A stretch of DNA of 9,874 nucleotides, from assembly GCA_964460935.1 (NCBI GenBank), contig CAYWSM010000111.1, positions 1 to 9,874 of the forward strand. The letters run 5' to 3'. A program made the position numbers and the translations under genes. Below are positions 1 to 5,360 of this stretch, piece by piece. Source of the stretch: DATMXP01 sp964460935 (lineage in GTDB: Bacteria > Acidobacteriota > Terriglobia > Terriglobales > Acidobacteriaceae). How positions within the stretch are numbered: the first letter of the stretch is position 1; the number at the start of each line of letters is the position of its first letter. Below the pieces are notes generated by a model, which saw nothing but the letters and a program-made list of their open reading frames with translations, was not told the DNA's origin and searched no databases.

Positions 1-41
1 ACTGATCGAGGGGGGATAGGGGTATATCAAAAGGAGTTGGA

Positions 42-530
42 ATGACCGGAGTACCGCTGTTCGGCAATGCGCAGCTAAAATTGAGGACAAGAGGGGTCTT
101 TATGAAAATGTCTGTCGCGGCTGGATCCGCCTCTGCAAAACTCGATGCGAAAATAAAGGAGCTTGGCGACTGGCGCGGGAAGACACTCGCGAAAGTGCGC
201 GACATCATCCATCAGGCAGATCCGGAGATCGTCGAAGAGTGGAAGTGGGTAAAACCAACGAACCCCGGAACACCCGTCTTTTCCCACGGCGGCATCGTCT
301 GCACCGGAGAAACTTACAAGAACTACGTCAAGATGACATTTGCCAAGGGAGCGGCGTTGCCGGACCCGTCCCGTCTATTCAACTCGTCGCTCGAAGGGAA
401 TGTCAGGCGCGCAATCGATATCCATGAAGACGACAGGATCGATGAAGCGGCCTTAAAGAATCTCATCCGCGCTGCCGTAGCGCTCAATCTACAGAACAAG
501 TCGAAGGCCAAGCGGGCCGGCAGCAAGTAA
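42..530 (+). CDS. DUF1801 domain protein (YdhG-like fold)
   Basis: A 162-residue soluble protein of the DUF1801 family, whose biochemical role is not established; the fold is related to frataxin-like and YdhG proteins. The domain runs from about residue 35 to 150. Seen in it are the amphipathic segment LGDWRGKTLAKVRDII, the EEWKW turn at 65-69, the core strand GGIVCTGETYKNYVKMTF (83-100), the LPDPSRLFN stretch and the C-terminal helix ending in a Lys-rich tail. The ATG at 42 follows AAGGAG at 31-36 with a 5-base spacer. A second in-frame ATG at 102 follows GAGGGG at 91-96, also with a 5-base spacer, and would give 142 residues. The first 20 residues look unlike the family, so the shorter form is a serious alternative. 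The stop lies 3 bases before the DinB gene, so the two are probably cotranscribed. Family call is firm; function unknown. Confidence 0.88.
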   Translation: MTGVPLFGNAQLKLRTRGVFMKMSVAAGSASAKLDAKIKELGDWRGKTLAKVRDIIHQADPEIVEEWKWVKPTNPGTPVFSHGGIVCTGETYKNYVKMTFAKGAALPDPSRLFNSSLEGNVRRAIDIHEDDRIDEAALKNLIRAAVALNLQNKSKAKRAGSK

Positions 531-533
531 GTT

Positions 534-1040
534 ATGTCGAATCAGGAAGGAAACACTGGATTGAATTCCGTATCGAGCAGCCTGGCAGAACTGTTTCGCC
601 GCGACCTGAGACGATTGGAAAACCAAATCAGCGCATTTTCTGATGAGAACGCTCTCTGGCGCACCATTCCCGGTATCACGAACTCCGCAGGAAATCTGGT
701 ACTGCATCTGGAAGGCAATCTGCGCGAATATATTGGCCGCCAATTGGGACGGGTGTCCTACAGCCGGCAACGGCCTTTGGAGTTCAGCAACAAAGGAATC
801 GCCAAAGCTGAATTGGTGGCTCGCATTCAGGCTTTGCAGAAGTCGATTCCAGCGGTTCTCACATCGTTGACACAGGAGCAATTGGCGGCAGAATATCCGG
901 AACTTGTGCTCGAAAAACCGCTGTCAACGCACGCATTCCTCATCCACCTGTACGGACATCTTAACTGGCACTTGGGACAAGTGGATTATCTGCGCCGCAT
1001 ACTGACAGAAGATGGTGCTATCGCTGCCGTTACTTTGTAG
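534..1040 (+). CDS. DinB-like four-helix protein (DUF1572 type)
   Basis: A 168-residue protein of the DinB/YfiT-like superfamily: four-helix bundles that usually bind a divalent metal through three histidines. Some members are thiol-dependent transferases; many have no known substrate. The sequence shows the first helix (SLAELFRRDLRRLENQI, about 16-32), the NLVLHLEGNLREYIG helix with candidate ligand His58, and the last helix HLYGHLNWHLGQVDYLRR with His138, His142 and His146. An HxxxH pair plus His58 is the expected metal triad. There is no signal peptide or membrane segment, so it is cytoplasmic. It starts 3 bases after the DUF1801 stop, which suggests translational coupling. It ends 8 bases before the convergent PhzF-family gene with no visible terminator between them. 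The substrate cannot be read from the sequence. Confidence 0.88.
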   Translation: MSNQEGNTGLNSVSSSLAELFRRDLRRLENQISAFSDENALWRTIPGITNSAGNLVLHLEGNLREYIGRQLGRVSYSRQRPLEFSNKGIAKAELVARIQALQKSIPAVLTSLTQEQLAAEYPELVLEKPLSTHAFLIHLYGHLNWHLGQVDYLRRILTEDGAIAAVTL

Positions 1041-1048
1041 GAAGAGGG

Positions 1049-1837
1049 CTAGACTTCGATTTCACCTTCGAGGTAGAACACGCACTCTCCCTTCAGTTCG
1101 ACGCGATCGTCGATTAACCGGCAGATCACTTCCCCGCCGCGTGACGAAGCCTGAAAGGCTTTGAACTGCATTTTGCCAATGTGCTTCGCCCAATACGGTG
1201 CCAGCATGCAGTGCGCAGCTCCAGTGACAGGATCCTCGGAAATACCTTTGGCCGGGGCAAAGTATCGGCTCACAAAGTCATAGTTCGGATTGTCGCTGGG
1301 CGCGGTGACGATGACGCCCGGCCGGTCGAGACGAGCGACTGCGGGCATATCGGGTGCAAGTCCGCGCAACGTCAGTTCACTATTCAAAACTGCGAGGTAG
1401 TTGAACTGGTTTACGAAAACCTCGACTGGATTGACGTGCAATGCAGCAGCCAACGATGGAGGAGTTGGGATTTGCTCTGAGGGCCGCGCCGGGAAATTCA
1501 TAGCGTAAGTGGAACCGGAACGACTTACCGTCAGAGGCCCGCTGAGCGAGGCAAACACTACACTGTTACGGCCTGGCTCCAGCCTCTCCATCACCACCGC
1601 GGCACTGGCGAGGGTAGCGTGTCCGCAGAGCGGAACTTCAACCTTAGGCGTAAACCAGCGCAACCGGTAATTCTCACCTTCCGCAACGAGAAATGCCGTC
1701 TCCGCAAGGTTGTTTTCCGCGGCAATCGCCAGCAGCACTGAGTCGGGAAGAAAAGCATTCAGCAGCACGACCGCCGCCGGATTGCCTGCAAACCGTCGGC
1801 TGGTAAACGAATCAAGCTGGAACATGCGAAGTCGCAT
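1049..1837 (-). CDS. PhzF-family isomerase/epimerase
   Basis: A 262-residue protein of the PhzF (phenazine biosynthesis-like) family, which has two pseudo-symmetric diaminopimelate-epimerase-like halves. The best-known member isomerises trans-2,3-dihydro-3-hydroxyanthranilate, but most homologues outside phenazine clusters have unknown substrates. Visible signatures are the N-terminal FQLDSFTSRRFAGNPAAVV, the catalytic glutamate in LAETAF (Glu46), the PLCGHATLASA loop with His73, and SEDPVTGAAHC with Asp202 in the second half. Length is slightly short for the family (often 260-300) but both halves are present. No other phenazine gene is in the window, so a phenazine role is not supported. The ATG at 1837 has no good Shine-Dalgarno and begins a short perfect inverted repeat; an alternative ATG lies four codons downstream. 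It is divergent from the universal stress gene. Confidence 0.93.
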   Translation of the reverse strand: MRLRMFQLDSFTSRRFAGNPAAVVLLNAFLPDSVLLAIAAENNLAETAFLVAEGENYRLRWFTPKVEVPLCGHATLASAAVVMERLEPGRNSVVFASLSGPLTVSRSGSTYAMNFPARPSEQIPTPPSLAAALHVNPVEVFVNQFNYLAVLNSELTLRGLAPDMPAVARLDRPGVIVTAPSDNPNYDFVSRYFAPAKGISEDPVTGAAHCMLAPYWAKHIGKMQFKAFQASSRGGEVICRLIDDRVELKGECVFYLEGEIEV

Positions 1838-2039
1838 CGCCGAATCAGATTAATTGGACAGACAATTCGGCGTAAAGCAACCGTGATTCAGAGTGAGCGA
1901 TGCTCTGGAGTTGCTGGCTGCCCCAAGCCCAAGTGACCGGCCTGTATCAGCCGTCACAGCTTTCCATTGTCTCGCGAGCTATGATTTATACGTAGGTCAA
2001 TCCAGCGCGCCGGGCCATCCGACGCTTGAGGAGAGGGTT
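1838..2039. promoter_or_regulatory. Divergent intergenic region, PhzF-family gene / Usp gene
   Basis: This 202-base gap must hold promoters for both flanking genes. On the plus strand a TATGAT hexamer at 1980-1985 and a TATACG at 1987-1992 are possible -10 elements for the universal stress gene, about 50 bases before its ATG. No good -35 element sits at the right distance: TTGTCT at 1967-1972 is too close to either. The stress gene's Shine-Dalgarno, GAGGAGAGG at 2028-2036, is clear and decides its start. On the minus strand I see no convincing promoter for the PhzF-family gene. Promoter placement is a guess; the ribosome binding site is not. Confidence 0.3.
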
Positions 2040-2963
2040 ATGCCCACTGTAGCTCCACAAGCCGCGCTCGCCATTCGTAACGTCCTAATCGCAACCGATT
2101 TTTCTCCGTGCTCCCAACGAGCTCTCCTGCACGCCGTTGCTGCAGCCCATCGCTTCGGCTCAACTCTGCACATAGTGCATGTACTCAAACCGGCGGTGTT
2201 CTCGTTCTGCCCGCCGGAAGGCTACATGGGTGTTCCGGAAGCGGAGTCCCAGGCGATGGAGCTAGCGCGAGACGACGCCGAAAAGTTGATGAAGGAAGTT
2301 CTGCACCGCACTCACTGTGAGGACATCAAGTGCGTTACGCGAGTGCAATTGGGCGTGGTGGGAGAAACTGTTTGTGCGGTCATCCGGCGGGACCATATCG
2401 ACCTGGCGGTAGTTGGCACCAGCGCCAGGAAAGGCCTGCGACACATGGTGATGGGCTCCGTTGCGGAAGACATTTTTCGCCATTCTACGTGCCCTGTGCT
2501 GACCGTTGGGCCGTATTCCTGGCGCTCCGATCCCCAGACACTTCGGCTCAAGCACATCGTGTTCCCGACCGATTTGTCGGACGAATCACAACGCGCCGTG
2601 CCTTTCGTGAAAGCCGTCGCTGCGGAATTCAATGCCAATATCACTGTCCTGCACGTCATTCGAACGCTCAGTTCGGCGGCGGCAAGCGACCGTGAACGAG
2701 TTCTCGCAGGCATCGAAAGACACATGCGCGAAATGATGAACGCGGGAGAAGGTTCACCCTCCATCGATTTCGCGGTGCAGTTTGGCGATGTTGTTCCTAA
2801 CGTTCTGGAGACCGCAGAGCGGACGAAGTCCGACCTAATCGTTTTTGGACTCAAGTCGCCCGACTACTACGCCGATCGACTTCCCTGGATGCACGCCTAC
2901 GACGTCGTGTGTCAGGCGCGGTGCCCTGTGCTGAGCCTTCGTGCGCCGTCAGATCGAGGTTAA
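2040..2963 (+). CDS. Tandem-domain universal stress protein (UspA family)
   Basis: A 307-residue cytoplasmic protein with two UspA domains, at about 11-157 and 168-302. Domain 1 has the ATP-site elements: IATDFS at the first strand, VVGTSARKGLRHMVMGS near 124-140 and CPVLTV at its end. It departs from the usual GxxG start of the nucleotide loop (GTSA instead of the common GTHG) but keeps the later GS pair. Domain 2 begins IVFPTDLSD but has GLKSPDYYADRLPW in place of the glycine-rich loop, so it probably does not bind ATP; such an asymmetric pair is common in tandem Usps. The ATG at 2040 is chosen because a strong GAGGAGAGG sits 3-4 bases upstream and the domain begins just after it. An in-frame GTG at 1893 would add 49 residues of unlike composition with no ribosome binding site. 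Family members act in survival of starvation, oxidative or low-oxygen stress. Confidence 0.93.
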   Translation: MPTVAPQAALAIRNVLIATDFSPCSQRALLHAVAAAHRFGSTLHIVHVLKPAVFSFCPPEGYMGVPEAESQAMELARDDAEKLMKEVLHRTHCEDIKCVTRVQLGVVGETVCAVIRRDHIDLAVVGTSARKGLRHMVMGSVAEDIFRHSTCPVLTVGPYSWRSDPQTLRLKHIVFPTDLSDESQRAVPFVKAVAAEFNANITVLHVIRTLSSAAASDRERVLAGIERHMREMMNAGEGSPSIDFAVQFGDVVPNVLETAERTKSDLIVFGLKSPDYYADRLPWMHAYDVVCQARCPVLSLRAPSDRG

Positions 2964-2977
2964 ACGGCTGGAGATTG

Positions 2978-2990
2978 AAGAACGGTTCTT
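2978..2990. repeat. Short inverted repeat between convergent genes
   Basis: AAGAAC and GTTCTT flank a single G between the stops of the universal stress gene and the response regulator. As RNA it could form at best a 5-bp A/T-rich stem with a 3-base loop, without a T tract, so it is weak as an intrinsic terminator. It is recorded because it sits where a bidirectional terminator would be expected. Confidence 0.25.
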
Positions 2991-2998
2991 GCTTCGCC

Positions 2999-3574
2999 TT
3001 ACTGCTTGCTTTGCGTTACACCGATGGCGACGAGTTCGAACTGGAGTTCCGCACCACAGAAGATACAGACGGTTGTCTTTTCCAGTCCACCGGTGCCACA
3101 CGGCTGAATGGGAAAGGTGCGCAGGCACTTGGTGCAGGTCAACATCACCGGCGCATCTCCGGTCGGAGCCCAGACGGTGCCCGTGTTTGTTCCATTTCCA
3201 CGCTTCGGCGGCGCCTCAAGCAACTCAGCGATTTTCTTGTGCAGGTCGGGAGGCGTGTAACTGCCCTTCTGGAAGAATGCATCAGCGAGGGGAGCAATAT
3301 TCAGATCATGGGCCAGGAATTCCCCACTGATCGCGATCGCAGGAACATGCGGAAATTGCGAACGCAGCACCGCGAGCAGTTCAAAACCGTTCATGTTCGG
3401 CATGCGCAAGTCGGTGATCACCAGGTCCGGAATCTTTTCGCGGATTTTCTGAAGAGCTTCGAATCCATCGGCAGCCACGACAGTTTCATACCCTGCACGG
3501 CGTAGCAGGGCGCTGGAAATAATACGAATACTGGGCTCGTCATCAACGAGCAGAATGGTTTTCTGTTCCGTCAT
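2999..3574 (-). CDS. Response regulator: REC domain plus Cys4 zinc-ribbon-like tail
   Basis: A 191-residue protein. Residues 5-120 are a complete receiver domain: acidic pair Asp11-Asp12 in LLVDDEPS, phosphoacceptor Asp55 in VITDLRMPNMNG, the switch Ser83 in AISGE, and the conserved lysine in FFQKG (Lys103). A linker rich in Pro, Gly and Thr (about 121-142) follows. The tail has CTKC (Cys147, Cys150) and CIFC (Cys170, Cys173), spaced like a zinc ribbon, with an extra Cys159 between. There is no DNA-binding helix-turn-helix, GGDEF or other standard output domain, so signalling is probably through protein contact or through the zinc module. No histidine kinase is adjacent. Its ATG overlaps the stop of a possible upstream mini-ORF (ATGA). 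The receiver call is certain; zinc binding is inferred from cysteine spacing. Confidence 0.93.
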   Translation of the reverse strand: MTEQKTILLVDDEPSIRIISSALLRRAGYETVVAADGFEALQKIREKIPDLVITDLRMPNMNGFELLAVLRSQFPHVPAIAISGEFLAHDLNIAPLADAFFQKGSYTPPDLHKKIAELLEAPPKRGNGTNTGTVWAPTGDAPVMLTCTKCLRTFPIQPCGTGGLEKTTVCIFCGAELQFELVAIGVTQSKQ

Positions 3575-3663
3575 GGAAAGTTTTTGACCCGATGGGGAAG
3601 ATGTTTATCTATTAGTAAACTGCGCAGGCACTTAGGGCAATCAGAATTCTGCCTTAATCTCAC
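3571..3663 (-). CDS. Possible 30-residue CxxC mini-ORF overlapping the response regulator
   Basis: A GTG at 3663 is preceded by GGAG with a 6-base spacer (minus strand GGAGTACTACGTG). It opens a 30-codon frame with a CPKC motif and a basic C-terminus (HRVKNF). Its TGA overlaps the response regulator ATG as ATGA, the arrangement of translational coupling. The same frame stays open upstream to a GTG at 3810 (79 codons), which would include QSIFEGELPEYY just before this start, so the true product could be longer. I do not recognise the product. It could be a coupling leader, a small metal-binding protein, a remnant of a longer gene, or chance. Confidence 0.35.
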   Translation of the reverse strand: MRLRQNSDCPKCLRSLLIDKHLPHRVKNFP

Positions 3664-3836
3664 GTAGTACTCCGGCAGTTCTCCTTCAAAAATCGACTGG
3701 CACACCGCTTGGTAAGTTGTTAAGGAGTATCTTTTCGGGTCGCCGGACGGATATCGCCTCGGACGGTTATGTAAGGCCGATTCTTGTCGTGCTCGACAAG
3801 GCAGACCCACAGCGCCTGAGCAACCGCAAACCGGGT

Positions 3837-3872
3837 AAAAGAAAACGCGGGCTGCCTATGCATACCCGCGTT
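3837..3872 (-). terminator. Intrinsic terminator of the RRM gene
   Basis: Read on the minus strand, AACGCGGG and CCCGCGTT form a perfect 8-bp stem (arms at 3865-3872 and 3844-3851) around a 13-base loop. It is followed at once by a T-rich run (TTTCTTTT). It begins about 15 bases after the RRM protein's stop codon. This is a textbook Rho-independent terminator and implies that the response regulator downstream has its own promoter within 3575-3836. Confidence 0.88.
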
Positions 3873-3886
3873 CGATATTGTTCGAT

Positions 3887-4264
3887 TTACCAGCGTGGGC
3901 CACGATCGCGACCGCCGCCGCGATTTCCACCGCGACCACCACCGCCGCCCGGACGTCCACCGCCGCCGCGGTTTCCGCCAAACCCGCCACGGCCGCCGCC
4001 GGCAAAGTTACCACGCTCCGCTTTAGGCCGCGCCTCATTGACCGTAAGCTGACGACCATCGAGCGTGCTGCCATTCAGTTGCGTCATCGCTGCTTCGGCT
4101 TCGCTGTCATTGGGCATTTCGACGAACGCAAAGCCGCGGGGCTGGCCGCTGTCGCGGTCGCGCACGATGTTTACCGCGTCGACAGCGCCGAACTGAGAGA
4201 AAGTCGAGCGGAGGCGCTCTTCATCTGTCTGGAAACTCATATTGCCTACATAGATATTCTTCAC
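3887..4264 (-). CDS. RRM-domain RNA-binding protein with glycine-rich tail
   Basis: A 125-residue cytoplasmic protein with a single RNA recognition motif (about 1-80) and a Gly/Arg-rich tail (about 85-125). RNP2 is IYVGNM (residues 4-9) and RNP1 is RGFAFVEM (43-50), including the aromatic residues that stack on RNA bases. The tail carries GGGRGG-type repeats, like eukaryotic glycine-rich RNA-binding proteins and cyanobacterial Rbp proteins, which are often cold-induced. The start is the GTG at 4264: it follows GAGG with a 5-base spacer, and the family begins right there (MKNIYVGN). The frame stays open to a TTG at 4387, but that extension lacks a ribosome binding site and would place a hydrophobic segment before the RRM, which is implausible for this family. 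A strong terminator follows the gene. Cold or stress induction is inference from relatives. Confidence 0.93.
   Translation of the reverse strand: MKNIYVGNMSFQTDEERLRSTFSQFGAVDAVNIVRDRDSGQPRGFAFVEMPNDSEAEAAMTQLNGSTLDGRQLTVNEARPKAERGNFAGGGRGGFGGNRGGGGRPGGGGGRGGNRGGGRDRGPRW
3890..4012 (-). repeat. Low-complexity GGN-rich coding tract
   Basis: This part of the RRM gene is a run of near-repeating GGT/GGC/CGG codons encoding the Gly/Arg tail. It is the likeliest place in the window for slippage or assembly error, and it yields a spurious Pro-rich frame on the opposite strand. Confidence 0.7.
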
Positions 4265-4585
4265 GGAGACCTCGTCTTCATTAATAGGAGGGTTCAACGC
4301 ACTCACGGCTAGGGCAGGCAGTCCAAACAGAAGCGGAAGCGCTACACAGTCGCGAACAAGTAGCAGGGGCAAAATGCTAGCACGCAACGGCAGAATGCGC
4401 TACCTGCGAACTTAAATTTCGCATCGGCGGAAACGCTCGGAACGTCCAGGCAAGGTTAGTGGGTGGGACAAGATGCGGGGATTCTTTCTCATTTTGACGT
4501 TCGTACCCGCAAGACCGGGGCTTGCACGAGGATTGCCTCCGAACATCCGTGACAATCCAGCACAAGCCCTTATCGTTACTGTGAT
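4265..4585. other. 321-base gene-free stretch upstream of the RRM gene
   Basis: No supportable gene is present on either strand; the only frames are short and of unlikely composition. It holds a long hairpin at 4518-4569 close behind the barrel-protein gene, and must hold the RRM gene's promoter and leader. I could not place a convincing -35/-10 pair. A long leader would fit relatives whose mRNAs are controlled by temperature, but the sequence does not prove it. Confidence 0.5.
4518..4569 (-). ncRNA. Long imperfect stem-loop downstream of the barrel-protein gene
   Basis: On the minus strand, GGGCTTGTGC pairs with GTGCAAGCCC (10 bp including two G-T pairs). Directly inside, GGATTG pairs with CAATCC (6 bp), separated only by a 1-by-2 internal loop, with a 17-base apical loop. 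It starts 16 bases after the barrel gene's stop. No T tract follows on the minus strand, so it is not a standard intrinsic terminator. It could be a 3' stabilising structure, a Rho-assisted terminator, or part of a small RNA or leader for the RRM gene. The structure is real in the sequence; its role is not shown. Confidence 0.5.
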
Positions 4586-5182
4586 TTAGTCGCCACCGAA
4601 ACTGTATCCGATGGATACGCCTGCGCGAACTGCGTGGCTGCCGGCAAACTCAACGTTGTTGTGGATGAGGTACAACCGGGCCTCGGGACGAATAAAGATA
4701 TTGTGGGTCGCGTAAAGCTTTATTCCCGCTCCGAACGCGCCCATGAAGTGATTGCTGCTGGTGTAATTAGTACAACCGGAGATGTAACCGCAGGTGTAAT
4801 AGTTGTTATAGAAGCGAATGCTCTCAGCGCCGATTCCGGCGGTAAACTCGGCTCCTATACGCCCGACCCGAGGCGCCCAGACGCCACCGAAATCGTAGAA
4901 CAGCGGGCGGTAAGGCTGGTATCCCTGATATAAGTTCTGGTGCGCACGCCACGCGATTTCACCTTGGACACCCAGGTGGTGGCGCAACAGGAAGTCGCCG
5001 CTGAAGTTAAGATACGTTCCTCCCCCCATGGTGGGGGCAAAGAAATCGCCTGAGTTGACATCAAAACTGGACGGCGAAGGTGAAGTAAGACCGCTCACGC
5101 CGAATGCAATATCCCCGGACTGAGCGAACACCGTACACGCAAACAAAAGAACAAAGCACGCAAGCAAACAGGATTTCTTCAA
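4586..5182 (-). CDS. Exported outer-membrane beta-barrel protein
   Basis: A 198-residue precursor. It opens with two lysines, a hydrophobic core (SCLLACFVLLFACTV) and a signal-peptidase I site after VFA, leaving a mature N-terminus QSGD. The mature part alternates polar and hydrophobic or aromatic residues in strands with Gly- and Tyr-rich turns, and ends in the strand VSIGYSFGGD. This fits an 8-stranded OmpA/OmpW-like or outer-membrane beta-barrel domain. Two cysteines in YTCGYISGC lie in a probable surface loop and could form a disulfide. The start chosen is the TTG at 5182, preceded by GGGAGG with a 6-base spacer. An ATG at 5200 adds six residues but has no well-spaced ribosome binding site. 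There is no OmpA peptidoglycan-binding domain. Function beyond an envelope barrel is unknown. Confidence 0.82.
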   Translation of the reverse strand: MKKSCLLACFVLLFACTVFAQSGDIAFGVSGLTSPSPSSFDVNSGDFFAPTMGGGTYLNFSGDFLLRHHLGVQGEIAWRAHQNLYQGYQPYRPLFYDFGGVWAPRVGRIGAEFTAGIGAESIRFYNNYYTCGYISGCTNYTSSNHFMGAFGAGIKLYATHNIFIRPEARLYLIHNNVEFAGSHAVRAGVSIGYSFGGD

Positions 5183-5304
5183 GATAATCCTCCCAAGCAT
5201 GCCGAGACCATCGCCCCTGAGGACCCGACAACGTACATCAGATGCACAACGATGATGCTGTGCTGTACCAGAGAAGAACCCCTCAGAGAGCGCGAAGTCG
5301 CGCC

Positions 5305-5335
5305 AAATACGAAACCCCTGCTCGCGGCAGGGGCT
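5305..5335 (-). terminator. Intrinsic terminator of the inositol-phosphate synthase gene
   Basis: On the minus strand, CCCCTGC and GCAGGGG form a perfect 7-bp stem (arms at 5327-5333 and 5315-5321) with a 5-base loop, then TTTCGTATTT. The stem can extend by a G-T and an A-T pair. It lies about 25 bases after the stop codon. A second small inverted repeat, GCGCGA-AG-TCGCGC at 5290-5303, lies just beyond. Confidence 0.85.
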
Positions 5336-5360
5336 CCGAAGGTGTTAGTCGCATTGCGAT

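Noticed and set aside
534..1040. DNA-damage-inducible role suggested by the DinB name
   Set aside because: The name is historical for the superfamily; no SOS box is visible upstream and the gene follows a DUF1801 gene in an operon.
1049..1837. Phenazine biosynthesis cluster
   Set aside because: Only the PhzF-family gene is present; most such proteins act outside phenazine pathways.
3717..4052. Pro-rich plus-strand frame and an Ala/Val-rich minus frame over the RRM tail
   Set aside because: Both are other-frame readings of the GGN-rich tail of the RRM gene.
4377..4565. 62-codon minus-strand frame upstream of the RRM gene
   Set aside because: It has no ribosome binding site, odd composition and runs through the long hairpin; not supportable as a gene.
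5290..5303. GCGCGA-AG-TCGCGC inverted repeat sharing a 10-base core with 1826-1835
   Set aside because: Several shared 10-mers are expected by chance in 10 kb, and the two sites have no common context, so a shared regulator is not supported.
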